Origin: Verrucomicrobiota bacterium
GTDB taxonomy: Bacteria > Verrucomicrobiota > Verrucomicrobiia > Opitutales > Opitutaceae
Assembly (NCBI GenBank): GCA_023446735.1
Contig: JAEXPQ010000150.1
Span: 1-64,000 of the forward strand
Direction of reading: 5' to 3'
DNA length: 64,000 nt
Under the pieces are notes generated by a model, which did no database searches, was not told the origin of the DNA, and worked only from the letters and a program-made list of their open reading frames with translations. Shown here piece after piece: positions 1 to 7,742 of this stretch (position 1 is its first letter; the number at the start of each line of letters is the position of its first letter). The translations under genes and the position numbers were made by a program.

Positions 1-1486
1 TGGCGGGGCAGACGACGTGGGAAGCGCCGCGGCTCGGTGGCGGCGCTTCCCTCGTCGCGGGTTTAGGGTTTAGGGTTTGGGGTTCAGGGATGGAGGGGGT
101 GGAATGCAGGGCGCTCAGCAGCGCGACGGCTTGGGCGGTCTTGCCGAGGCCCATCTCGTCGGCGAGGACGCCGCCGAGGCCGTGGCGGTGGAGGTGCCAA
201 AGCCAGGCGACGCCGAGGTTCTGATACGGGCGGAGCGTGGCGGCGAGCGCGGCCGGGATGGGCGCGGCGGGCAGGGCGGTGAGCTGGCGGAGGGCGTCGG
301 TCTGCGCGCGCCATTCCTCGGGGGGGCGGAAGTTGGGTGAAAGGCTCTCGAGGGTCTCCTGGAGCTCGGCGGCGCGGCTGCGGGCGATGCGGCGGCGGGC
401 GCCGGGTAGGAAAGGCGCGTCGAGCGTGCCCGCGAGCGCCTGCTGGGCCTGGTGCAGTTTCTCGACCGCGGCGGCGGGCACGAGATAGACGGCGCCGGCG
501 TGTTCGACATAGCCGCGGCCCTGCGCGAGTTGGGCTTTGAGCGTGTCGAGCGAGGCGCCGCCCGCCTCGATCCCGACGGAGACCTCGAATTCGTCGCCGA
601 TGGTGGTCACGCTGGTGGCGATGGAGGCGAGACGGAGCTTGGCGGTGTTGCGGCGGAAGTTGTCGGTGAACTGGGCGTTCCATCCCTGCTCCAGGCGTTC
701 CCAGTAGGAGGCGAGGAAGGTGAGGGTCCGGTGGCGGTCGCGCAGCCACCACTTGCGGGTGCTGGCCTCGAGCTGGAAGCCGGCGGACTTCACGGCGTCG
801 AGAATCGCCGGGTACGCGATGTTTTCGCGCGAGGGCAGCGTGATGGCGAGGAAGTGCTCGGAGCCGTCGACCACGAGGGCGGTGCCGGCGGGTACGGCGG
901 GGCCCAGGCTCTGGCCGGGGCGCAGCGGGGGGACATTGGGGCTGCGCCAGGTGCGCTGTGCGGGCGGCAGCGAGGGGCGCGGGGCGCCCAAGGGTTTGCG
1001 GGAGCCGGCGAGCTGGGCGATGAGCGCGGCGCGGTCGGGCGCGCTCGGCGCGCTTGGCGCGGGTGTCGGGTTCCGGGTTCCGGGTTCAGGGTTGCCGGAG
1101 GCGGATGGGCCAGGGCGCGGTGCGGTTTTCCCGGTGTCCGGAGTTTGGAGTTTGGGATTTGGGCTCTGGGATTTCGTTTCCGCGGTCTCGGCCAGGAGCG
1201 CGCTCACGGTGGCGAGATCGTCGCCGCGCCACGGGATGGGCTCGAAGGGGAGGTTGACCCAGCGGAAGACGGGTTGGCCGCGTAGAAGGTGGATGAGTAC
1301 GCGCAGTTCGGCGCGTTTCATCGGGAGCAGCCACGGGCCGGCGCCGGGGCAGGCGGCGGCGAGGACCGCGGGAAGATTCGAGGGCGAGCCTTCGATCTTC
1401 AGCGGGATGGCGTCGCGCGGGGCGCAGGCGGCGAGGTTGGGCGGCAGGAAGACGCGCAGCGGCCGGGTGGCGGGAGTGGGCGGCAT
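1..1486 (-). CDS. SNF2-family DEAD/DEAH helicase, N-terminal part (runs off the window)
   Basis: The minus-strand frame opens with ATG at 1486 and is open for 494 codons to the window edge, so the C-terminal helicase half is missing. It carries [15 protein letters not shown] followed by the Walker A motif DEMGLGKT (about residues 442-449) and motif Ia (HVVCPA) at the edge. This is the SNF2_N ATPase signature of bacterial RapA/HepA-like DNA translocases. About 440 residues precede it, the usual place for a SNF2-associated N-terminal domain. Two stretches (about residues 100-140 and 461-488) are Pro/Asn/Thr-rich and are encoded by degenerate gggtt-type repeats; the second lies between motifs I and Ia. 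The gene starts 9 bp after the stop of the acyltransferase gene, so the two may be co-transcribed. Confidence 0.88.
   Translation of the reverse strand, partial: MPPTPATRPLRVFLPPNLAACAPRDAIPLKIEGSPSNLPAVLAAACPGAGPWLLPMKRAELRVLIHLLRGQPVFRWVNLPFEPIPWRGDDLATVSALLAETAETKSQSPNPKLQTPDTGKTAPRPGPSASGNPEPGTRNPTPAPSAPSAPDRAALIAQLAGSRKPLGAPRPSLPPAQRTWRSPNVPPLRPGQSLGPAVPAGTALVVDGSEHFLAITLPSRENIAYPAILDAVKSAGFQLEASTRKWWLRDRHRTLTFLASYWERLEQGWNAQFTDNFRRNTAKLRLASIATSVTTIGDEFEVSVGIEAGGASLDTLKAQLAQGRGYVEHAGAVYLVPAAAVEKLHQAQQALAGTLDAPFLPGARRRIARSRAAELQETLESLSPNFRPPEEWRAQTDALRQLTALPAAPIPAALAATLRPYQNLGVAWLWHLHRHGLGGVLADEMGLGKTAQAVALLSALHSTPSIPEPQTLNPKPATREAPPPSRGASHVVCPA
58..92. repeat. gggttta/gggttca short-period tract inside the SNF2 gene
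   Basis: On the + strand this is three near-identical gggttta/gggtttg units followed by gggttcaggg. On the coding strand it reads Pro/Asn/Lys-rich residues between helicase motifs I and Ia. It keeps the frame. It resembles the gaaccc/gaactc tracts at 3549-3620 and 30112-30180 read from the other strand. Confidence 0.75.
1066..1186. repeat. Two degenerate gggttcc / gagtttggg tracts inside the SNF2 gene
   Basis: Positions 1066-1098 hold repeated gggttccgggttc units. Positions 1136-1180 hold ggagtttggagtttgggatt-type units. Both are in frame and encode a Pro/Asn/Thr-rich linker at about residues 100-140 of the helicase. They belong to the same class of tract as those found between genes elsewhere in the window. 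Confidence 0.7.
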
Positions 1487-1495
1487 GGCGGGGAG

Positions 1496-2299
1496 TTAGG
1501 CGGCGCGCTCGGCGAGCGTCTTCAGCGTGACGACTTCCTGGTGGAGGCGGCCCGCGAGCGCCTTGCGGTCCTCGCCGGCCGCGATGGCGCTCCCGAAGCG
1601 CAGGTGCGCGGTGACCGAGTCGGCGCGGATGAGGCGGAAAAGGTGTTCGAAGAATCCCATGTCGCCCCACCAGCAGACGTCCTGCGCGACATCGGCGCCG
1701 GTGCAGGTGTAGTGGATCGCCGCGGGCGTGACGGGCCAGCGGTGTTCGATCGCCGGTTCGAGGAGCGAGGAACGAAACGGGCGCACGGTGCTGCCGTCGG
1801 TGCTGGTGCCCTCGAGGAAGAGGGTGAGCACGGCGTCGTTTTCGACGATGTGGGTGAAGTCGGCGTTCTGGCGGGCGACATCGCTGCGGCGGTTGCGGTC
1901 GATGAACTGGGTGCCGGCGCCGCGGGCGAACCAGCCGACCACCGGCCAGTCGCGCACCTCGGACTTGGCGAGGAAGACCTGCGGGGTGGCGGCGGCGAGG
2001 ACGAGGATGTCGAGGTAACTCACGTGGTTGCTGGCGACGACGCCGGTGCGCGGTCGCGCCGCACCCTCGACGGTGAAGCGGACGTTGAGCGTGCGCAGCA
2101 TGAGGCGGCAGGTGCGGTGCAGCCAGAGCGAGCGCCGGCGGAACCCGGACCACGGGCCGGCGGTGACGAGGAAGAGCAGCGCGCTGTAGACGAAGGCGGC
2201 GCCGAGGGCCGAGAGCCGCCACGCCGCGCGCAGGCGGCGGCGCAGTGTGAACGGCGGGCGGGCGGGTGCGGTGGACGGTGGGCGGTGATCGGTCGACAT
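1496..2299 (-). CDS. 1-acyl-glycerol-3-phosphate acyltransferase family (PlsC/OlsA-like)
   Basis: A 267-residue membrane acyltransferase. The HX4D motif is NHVSYLD (residues 91-97) and the acceptor-binding motif is FLEGTSTDG (161-169), both diagnostic of the PlsC superfamily. A hydrophobic segment (about residues 32-50) anchors it to the inner membrane. The family transfers an acyl chain to lysophosphatidic acid or, in the OlsA branch, to lyso-ornithine lipid. The next gene upstream on the same strand is an OlsB-type N-acyltransferase, which suggests the OlsA role, but sequence alone cannot separate the two. The first codons fall in a CCACCGTC-type repeat tract, giving a Pro/Ser/Thr-rich N-terminus. 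It lies 9 bp ahead of the SNF2 gene. Confidence 0.88.
   Translation of the reverse strand: MSTDHRPPSTAPARPPFTLRRRLRAAWRLSALGAAFVYSALLFLVTAGPWSGFRRRSLWLHRTCRLMLRTLNVRFTVEGAARPRTGVVASNHVSYLDILVLAAATPQVFLAKSEVRDWPVVGWFARGAGTQFIDRNRRSDVARQNADFTHIVENDAVLTLFLEGTSTDGSTVRPFRSSLLEPAIEHRWPVTPAAIHYTCTGADVAQDVCWWGDMGFFEHLFRLIRADSVTAHLRFGSAIAAGEDRKALAGRLHQEVVTLKTLAERAA
2269..2294. repeat. CCACCGTC-type tract at the start of the plsC-like gene
   Basis: On the + strand this reads cggtggacggtgggcggtga. It shares about 19 of 20 bases with the tract directly upstream of uvrC (9222-9265). It overlaps the first codons of the acyltransferase gene, whose start is at 2299. Confidence 0.7.
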
Positions 2300-2622
2300 G
2301 GCGCGAACGGCTCACTTGGTGGAGCCGCCGCCACGGTGCGGCAAGGCGCGAAGCGGGGAGGACGGGGCGGCTCTCGGCTTACGCCTTCAACTTCGACGAC
2401 GGCGCCTCGCCGTGGCGATGAAGCTTCGCTGACGCCACACGCCGTGGCGCGGGCCTTCTTCAGACCGCGAAGCCTGGTCCGAGAGGCGATGCCGACTTCC
2501 GCTTTTCTGTCGGCGATTGCGGGATGAATCCCGCGCCACGGACCTCCGCGGCGACGGGCGGTGCCCGGGCCGCCCGTGCGTAGTGCAGCCCGAGGAACGG
2601 AGCCGCTGCGCGGGCTTCCGCC
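2300..2622. other. Non-coding gap between the OlsB-like and PlsC-like genes, with palindromic repeats
   Basis: No convincing gene is present. Positions 2519-2542 carry a 24-base sequence with the palindrome gcgggatgaatcccgc, repeated exactly at 5906-5929. Positions 2400-2450 hold another imperfect inverted repeat (gccgtggcga...cgccacacgccgtggcg). Both look REP-like. A leader for the acyltransferase gene must lie here, but no clear promoter is visible. Confidence 0.6.
2519..2542. repeat. REP-like palindrome, copy 1
   Basis: A 24-base direct repeat containing the perfect palindrome gcgggatgaatcccgc. The second copy, in the same orientation, is at 5906-5929. Similarity extends weakly upstream of both copies. 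Confidence 0.75.
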
Positions 2623-3402
2623 TCAGATCAGGTACTTGCGGGCGACGGCGGCGGGGACGTTCTCGAGATCCATCAGGGTGAGGAAGTCGATCGTCTTGAA
2701 CTCGCGGTCGATGGCGGGTTCGCCGCAGATGCGGCAGCCGATCAGCAGGTAGGCTGCCATCAGCCGCGGCACCTTGGCGGAATGGCCGTCGGTGGCGGGC
2801 AGCGGAAAGCGGTAGTCGGGCGTGGGCTTCGTGCGAAAGGCCGCGGGGGCGAGGTATTTGCCTTCGATCTGGCGGTACATCGCGGCGCCTTCGACCGGGT
2901 CCTGCGAGGTGAGCGAGCTGCAGCCGAGCAGGTAGCGGGCGCCGCAGGAGCGCGCGTAGAGCGCGATGCCGCGCCAGAGGATGCCGACCACGGTCTGGTT
3001 GCGGTGATCGTGGTGCACGCAGGCGCGACCGAGCTCGAGAATCTGCGCGCGGAACGGTTCGAAGGGCGCGAAATCGAACTCCTGCGCGCTGTAGTAACCG
3101 AGTCCCGAAGACGCCGCCACGGGGCCGGGGAGCATGCGGTAGGTGCCGACGATCACCCCGGTGGTGTTCTCCTCGACGATGAGGTGGGCGCAGACGGCGT
3201 CGAAACGGTCCTCGTCGTGCCCGGTGAGCCAGGCCGACTCCAGTCCCTCGTTGAGCTCCTTGTTGAAGACTTCGAAGCGCAGACGCTGGGCGGAGCGCAG
3301 GTCGGCTTCGCAACTGGCCAAGCGGACGCGGTACCGGTCGGTGACGAACGGAAAACCCGAGGGTCGCGCGGTGGTCGGGTCGGTGAGAGTGGTGGGGGGC
3401 AC
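2623..3402 (-). CDS. GNAT-fold N-acyltransferase, OlsB-like (Acetyltransf_5 family)
   Basis: A 259-residue protein starting at GTG 3402; another GTG at 3441 is possible and no in-frame ATG is close. The N-terminal part carries the OlsB hallmark: RFEVFNKEL, then DEDRFDAVCAHLIVEE and VGTYRML, as in L-ornithine N-alpha-acyltransferases, which load a 3-hydroxyacyl chain from acyl-ACP to make lyso-ornithine lipid. Further on, LELGRACVHHDHRN and a GCSSL segment fit the family. A PlsC-like gene follows on the same strand, matching the usual OlsB/OlsA pair. The same fold also occurs in uncharacterised hemolysin-like acyltransferases, so the substrate is an inference. Confidence 0.82.
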   Translation of the reverse strand: MPPTTLTDPTTARPSGFPFVTDRYRVRLASCEADLRSAQRLRFEVFNKELNEGLESAWLTGHDEDRFDAVCAHLIVEENTTGVIVGTYRMLPGPVAASSGLGYYSAQEFDFAPFEPFRAQILELGRACVHHDHRNQTVVGILWRGIALYARSCGARYLLGCSSLTSQDPVEGAAMYRQIEGKYLAPAAFRTKPTPDYRFPLPATDGHSAKVPRLMAAYLLIGCRICGEPAIDREFKTIDFLTLMDLENVPAAVARKYLI

Positions 3403-3548
3403 GGTGGTGCGTGGTTTTCGAGACGAACGGGAGCGTGCCACCCGGCCACGAGTGGACAACGTTTTTAGGGCCGGTTGTGTGGCGGCCGGGTGAAACCGGG
3501 GTGTCGGCCCGATGGCGGCGTTCGCGCGGTGGCGGCAACCCGCGAGCG

Positions 3549-3620
3549 CGAACATCGAACAGGGGGCATTGAACTCCGAACTTCGAACCCTGAACCGTGA
3601 ACTCAGAACCCTGAACCCGC
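3549..3620. repeat. gaactc/gaaccc degenerate tract between divergent genes
   Basis: The tract begins with cgaacatcgaaca and continues with gaactccgaacttcgaaccc-type units of about 8-9 bases. The tract at 30112-30180 begins with the same 13 bases. It lies between the divergent olsB-like and tatT genes, replacing a conventional promoter region. Confidence 0.75.
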
Positions 3621-3693
3621 GCGCAAAGCGCGCCGCGGCGCGGGTGGTTTCGTGTTCGCCTTGGCGGGGGGGCTTTGTTTCAACGCCGGCTCC

Positions 3694-4641
3694 ATGGTTG
3701 CGCTGCGAGTCCTGTCCCGGGGTGTGGTTGCCGTCCTGTTGGCCGGCGGGTTTTCGGCCTGCTCGATCAACAAGCTGGCGGTCAACAAGCTGGGCGATGC
3801 GCTCGCGAGCGGTGGCGGCGGGACCTTCGCTACCGACGACGACCCGGAACTCGTGAAGGCGGCGGTGCCGTTCAGCCTGAAGCTCATGGAGAGCCTGCTC
3901 GCCGAGAGCCCCGAGCACCGCGGGCTCCTGCTTGCGGCGTCGAGCGGGTTCACGCAGTACGCCTTCGCTTTCGTGCACCAGGACGCCGACGAACTGGAGG
4001 CGACCGACTACGCCGCGGCGCAGGCGTTGCGGGAGCGGGCCAGGCGCCTCTACCTGCGGGCGCGCGACTACGGACTGCGCGGGCTCGAGGTGCGGCGCAA
4101 GGGCCTGCGCGCGGCGCTGGCCGCCGATCCGCGCGCGGCGGTGCGCGGTTTCGCCAAGGCCGATGTGGCGCAACTTTACTGGACGGCGGCGGCGTGGGCC
4201 TCCGTCATCGCGCTCAGCAAGGACGATCCGGCGCGCCTCGCGGAGATTCCGCAGATGGAGGCGCTGATCGACCGCGCGGCCGAGCTCGACGCCGATTGGG
4301 GCGATGGCTCGATCCATGGTTTTCTCATCACCTATGAGATGGCACGGCAAGGCGTGGCGGGCGACGCCATGGCGCGCTCGCGCGCGCATTTCGAGAAGGC
4401 GGTCGAGCTGGGACGCGGGCGCCAAGTGGGACCTTTCGTGAGTTTCGCGGAGGCGGTGTGTGTCGAGCAGCAGGACTATCCGCAATTCGCGGCGCTGCTG
4501 GAACGCGCGCTCGCGGTGGATGTCGATGCCGCTCCGGAACAGCGTCTCGCCAACCTCGTCCTGCAACGGCGGGCCCGCTGGCTTCTCGCCCGCAAGGACG
4601 ACCTCTTCCTCGACACCTCCTTCGCCCAGCCCGCCCGCTGA
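3694..4641 (+). CDS. TRAP transporter TatT component family lipoprotein
   Basis: A 315-residue protein starting at ATG 3694; an upstream ATG at 3652 would only add residues before the signal peptide. The N-terminus is a lipoprotein signal: VLLAGGFSAC with the lipobox Cys. The rest is alpha-helical and Ala/Leu-rich with Tyr-, Trp- and Asp-rich helix pairs, as in TatT (TRAP-associated TPR) proteins such as Treponema pallidum Tp0956, which trimerise and bind the DctP/TatP ligand protein. The DctP gene starts 25 bp downstream, as expected for the TatT-TatP pair. It should be periplasmic and anchored to a membrane. Confidence 0.85.
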   Translation: MVALRVLSRGVVAVLLAGGFSACSINKLAVNKLGDALASGGGGTFATDDDPELVKAAVPFSLKLMESLLAESPEHRGLLLAASSGFTQYAFAFVHQDADELEATDYAAAQALRERARRLYLRARDYGLRGLEVRRKGLRAALAADPRAAVRGFAKADVAQLYWTAAAWASVIALSKDDPARLAEIPQMEALIDRAAELDADWGDGSIHGFLITYEMARQGVAGDAMARSRAHFEKAVELGRGRQVGPFVSFAEAVCVEQQDYPQFAALLERALAVDVDAAPEQRLANLVLQRRARWLLARKDDLFLDTSFAQPAR

Positions 4642-4666
4642 CCGCTCCGGCCGGAACGTTTTCGCC

Positions 4667-5692
4667 ATGATCCTCTCCTCCTTCTCCCGATTCGCCCGCC
4701 GCGCGCTCGCGGCGGGTCTGGCCGCCACGCTCGCCGCCGGTGCGGTTGCCGCGCCGAAGCTCAAGCTCGGCACGCTCGCGCCAGTCGGCACCTCCTATCA
4801 CAAGACACTCATGACGATGGCCGAAACCTGGCGCAAGGAGTCGGGCGGCACGGTCGATCTGAACATCTTCGCCGGCGGCAAGCTCGGCGGCGAGGCCGAG
4901 ATGGTCGGGCTGATGCAGGTGAACTCGTTGCAGGCGACGATGCTCACCGCGGTGGGCCTGGCCGAGATCGAGCCGGGCGTCACCGGCCTGCAGAACATCC
5001 CGATGGGTTTCCACTCCCTCGCCGAGGTCGACTACGTGGGCGAGCGGCTGCATCCGTTGCTGCAGGAACGCATGGCGAAGAAGGGTTTCGTGGTCCTCTT
5101 CTGGGTCGACTCCGGCTGGGTGCGTTTCTTCGCGAAGGAACCGATCCTGCACCCGGAGGATCTGCGCCAGCTCAAGCTCTTCAGCTGGTCGGGTAATCCG
5201 GCGCAGGTCGAGCTGTATCAATCGGCCGGATTTGATGCGAAGGCGCTCGAGACCGCGGACATCGTGCCCGGCCTCTCGACCGGCCTGATCGACGCCGTGC
5301 CGCTGCCGCCGTTTTTCGCCATGGCCGCGCAGGTCGACACGCGTGCGCCGCACATGCTGGAGCTGAACTGGGCGCCGCTGGTCGGCGCGCTCGTCGTGCG
5401 CAAGGAGACCTGGGAGAAGATCCCGGCGGCGACGCGCGCGAAGCTGCTCGAGGCCGCCGCCAAAGCGGGCGAGGAGATCAAGGCTACCGGGCGTCGCGAG
5501 ATGGCGGAGTCGGTGGTGGCGATGGAGAAACGCGGCCTCAAGGTGCAGCCGGTCGCCCCCGAGGTCGAAGCCGAGTGGCGCGCGATCTCGGAGAAAGTCT
5601 ACCCGCAGATCCGTGGCAAGCTCGTGCCGGCCGACATCTTCGACGAGACGATGCGACTCCTGGCGGAGTGCCGCGCGCTGGGGAAGAGCTGA
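4667..5692 (+). CDS. TRAP transporter solute-binding protein, DctP/TatP family
   Basis: 341 residues starting at ATG 4667. A Sec signal peptide ends near AAGAVAAPK. The mature protein opens with LKLGTLAPVGTSYHKTL and continues with FAGGKLGGEAEMVGLMQ, the standard DctP fold entry. FYxK-like VRFFAKEPI and the late VRKETWEKIPAATRAKLLEAA also match DctP. It binds an organic acid or similar solute in the periplasm and hands it to the DctQM permease. It forms an operon with tatT. No dctQ or dctM follows: the next gene is on the other strand beyond a repeat-filled gap, so the permease must be elsewhere or lost. Confidence 0.9.
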   Translation: MILSSFSRFARRALAAGLAATLAAGAVAAPKLKLGTLAPVGTSYHKTLMTMAETWRKESGGTVDLNIFAGGKLGGEAEMVGLMQVNSLQATMLTAVGLAEIEPGVTGLQNIPMGFHSLAEVDYVGERLHPLLQERMAKKGFVVLFWVDSGWVRFFAKEPILHPEDLRQLKLFSWSGNPAQVELYQSAGFDAKALETADIVPGLSTGLIDAVPLPPFFAMAAQVDTRAPHMLELNWAPLVGALVVRKETWEKIPAATRAKLLEAAAKAGEEIKATGRREMAESVVAMEKRGLKVQPVAPEVEAEWRAISEKVYPQIRGKLVPADIFDETMRLLAECRALGKS

Positions 5693-5988
5693 GCGTTAAC
5701 GAATCATTTTCGTTCTCCAACTCCTTCTCGTTCTCTCGGGTTCAGGCTTGGATTCGGGTTTTGGGTCTCGAACTCCGGACGGAGAGAACGAGTAGGAGAA
5801 TGAGAACGAGAACGATGGGGCGCGCCTGTGGCGCCGGCTGTAGCCCCGGGCCGCGGTCCTTGGCCCCAAAAGGCTCCGTCGGACTTGGCGATCACGCCGG
5901 CCATCGCGGGATGAATCCCGCGCCACGGATGCTCGCCGCGGCTTTCAACCTAAACTTCAACCCTCAACTTCAACTCCTTCCGCCAGGC
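5693..5988. other. Repeat-filled gap after dctP
   Basis: No gene seen. Positions 5706-5737 (ttctcgttctc units) and 5781-5815 (gagaacgag units) form an imperfect inverted repeat with arms of about 32 bases that could fold after dctP. Positions 5906-5929 repeat the palindrome of 2519-2542. Positions 5942-5978 hold a cttcaaccctcaacttcaac tract next to the stop of the esterase gene. Confidence 0.65.
5906..5929. repeat. REP-like palindrome, copy 2
   Basis: An exact 24-base copy of 2519-2542, in the same orientation and again between genes. It contains the palindrome gcgggatgaatcccgc. Confidence 0.75.
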
Positions 5989-7611
5989 CTACCAGTTGTC
6001 CGTGCGGAAGGGGGCGGCGGGGAGGCCAGCTCCGTTGTAGAGGTTGGCGTCGGGCTGCGGGTCGTTGGCGAAGGCGTAGCGCACGGCGAGCGGGGCTTTC
6101 ACGCTGTCGCTGCGCACGATGATCGAGTCGCCGTCGATCTTCGCCTCGGCGGGCTGGAACACCCGGTCGGCGCCGGCGACTTGGAAGCCGAGCACGCGCG
6201 GGCCGCGGCAGACCAGGCCGATCTCGGCGTGGTCGAAACGGATGCGGATCGAGCCGTCGCCCTCGAGCGAGTGCTCGACGTAGGTGGGACCGGAGGAGTC
6301 GACGCCTTCGCCGAAAACTTGGGCGCGGGCGACGAGCGCGAGGCGGCGGCCGACTTCCTGTTTATGGGGCGGGTGGATGTTGGCGGGTTCGCCCAGATCG
6401 ATTGTCACCGCCATGCCGGTCGCCGGGAGGGCGAGGGCGGCGGTCTGGGCTTCGCGCAGGCGGGCCCACCAGGTGGCGGTCGGGTTGTTGTCGGCGTAGT
6501 TGGGCAACTGGACGAAGAGAAACGGAAGCGGTGCGGCGGCGGGCGCCAGCGTGGTTGCGGCGGGAGTGTTGGCCTCCTTGCCGCGCTTCTTCTTGCGGGG
6601 CTCCTCGGCGGGAGTCGCGGGCCGGGCGGCCTGCGCCCAGGCGTCGCGCCAGCCGGAGATGAGGCCGGGGAAGAGGTCGCGGTACTCGGCTTCGCGGCCG
6701 CAGTTGGACTCGCCCTGGTACCAGAGGAAACCGCGGATCGCGTATGGGACCACGGGGGCGGTCATGCCGAACCAGCATACGGTCGGCTCCTCGGGCAGGC
6801 CGGGGCCGGCGGGGCGCCAGGGTTTGTCGGCCGGCTCGGGCTGTCCGGCGGCCTGGGCGGCCTCGGCGCGTTTCTGCCACTCGGCCATCTTTTGGCCGTG
6901 GGCGGCCTTCTTGGCCGGGTATTCGGCGACAGTCTGTGCCCAGGCCTTGGCGACGGACCCGGCATGGGGCGAGGCGGCGAGCATCGCGGGCGAGAGCCAG
7001 GACTCGATCGGGGTGCCACCCCAGGAGACGTTGAGCAGGCCGACCGGCACGCCGAGGGTGCGGTGGATTTCGCGCGCGAAGAAGAAACCGACGGCCGTGA
7101 AATGCGGCGCCGTATCGGGCGCACAGACGGTCCACTCGCCCTGGATCTCGGCCGCGGGCTGGTCGCGCGCGATCTGGGTGGCGACCTTGAAGTGGCGGAT
7201 GAGCGGGAGGTTGGCGGTGGCGGCCTCGGTGGCGGCGTCGTCGGAGAGGCGGACGGGCCATTCCATGTTGGACTGGCCGGAGCAGAGCCACACGTCGCCC
7301 ACGACGACATCGCGCAGGGTGATCGTGTTGGAGCCGTCGACGACGAGGTCGGCCGGGTAGGGCTGGGCGGGCAGCGGGGCGAGGTCGATCCGCCAGCGAC
7401 CGTCGCGGTCGGCCTTGGTGACGAGGGTCTGGCCGCGGAAAGTGACGGTGATCCTCTCCCCGCGCTTGGCGGTGCCCCAGATCGGGATCACAGCGTCGCG
7501 CTGGAGGACGGCGTGATCGGTGAAGACGGCGGCGAGCTTCACCTCGGCGCGCAGCGCGGCGGCGAGGAGGAGGGCGGAGCCGAAGGCGACGGGAAACAGG
7601 AGACGGCGCAT
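5989..7611 (-). CDS. Sialate O-acetylesterase (SGNH-fold, secreted)
   Basis: 540 residues starting at ATG 7611 with a signal peptide ending near LRAEVKLA. An N-terminal beta domain (TDHAVLQRD, WGTAKRGERITV) is followed by the catalytic block GDVWLCSGQSNMEWP with nucleophile Ser114. FLWYQGESN and the Asp/His block IDLGEPANIHPPHK complete the SGNH/SASA pattern. The family removes acetyl esters from sialic acid or, more broadly in polysaccharide degraders, from plant and algal glycans. An insertion (KKKRGKEANTPAATT) looks like low-complexity linker. The 100 bases before the ATG are a CT-rich repeat on the coding strand (7616-7714), so translation initiation is unlikely to use a standard Shine-Dalgarno sequence. 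Confidence 0.9.
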   Translation of the reverse strand: MRRLLFPVAFGSALLLAAALRAEVKLAAVFTDHAVLQRDAVIPIWGTAKRGERITVTFRGQTLVTKADRDGRWRIDLAPLPAQPYPADLVVDGSNTITLRDVVVGDVWLCSGQSNMEWPVRLSDDAATEAATANLPLIRHFKVATQIARDQPAAEIQGEWTVCAPDTAPHFTAVGFFFAREIHRTLGVPVGLLNVSWGGTPIESWLSPAMLAASPHAGSVAKAWAQTVAEYPAKKAAHGQKMAEWQKRAEAAQAAGQPEPADKPWRPAGPGLPEEPTVCWFGMTAPVVPYAIRGFLWYQGESNCGREAEYRDLFPGLISGWRDAWAQAARPATPAEEPRKKKRGKEANTPAATTLAPAAAPLPFLFVQLPNYADNNPTATWWARLREAQTAALALPATGMAVTIDLGEPANIHPPHKQEVGRRLALVARAQVFGEGVDSSGPTYVEHSLEGDGSIRIRFDHAEIGLVCRGPRVLGFQVAGADRVFQPAEAKIDGDSIIVRSDSVKAPLAVRYAFANDPQPDANLYNGAGLPAAPFRTDNW

Positions 7612-7615
7612 GAGC

Positions 7616-7714
7616 GGAGAGGAGAAGGAAAACGAGAACGAGAACGAGCAGGAGAACGAGAACGAAGTGGGGCCGAGCGGGAGCGGGAGCAGGAGTAGGA
7701 GCAAGAGTAGGAGA
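7616..7714. repeat. gaacgag / caggagtaggag tract directly upstream of the esterase start
   Basis: On the + strand, gagaacgagaacgag units (about 6 bases) run into gggagcaggagtaggagcaa units. Positions 7684-7711 match 10857-10883 almost exactly. On the esterase mRNA strand the leader is almost purely C and T up to about 5 bases before the ATG. Confidence 0.8.
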
Positions 7715-7742
7715 CGACGGGGAGGTGGATACGTTTGCGCAG

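Noticed and set aside
58..92. Telomere-like gggttta repeat
   Set aside because: Only three to four units, internal to a gene, and other tracts in the window show the same degenerate style. No sign of a linear end.
3403..4791. The upstream extension of the OlsB-like frame, which stays open to 4791
   Set aside because: The extension runs antisense through tatT and a repeat tract. OlsB homology begins near residue 15 from the GTG at 3402.
5575..7698. A 707-codon open frame on the + strand
   Set aside because: It is antisense to the sialate esterase, whose catalytic motifs are clear. The Gly/Glu/Asp-rich translation ends in repeat DNA.
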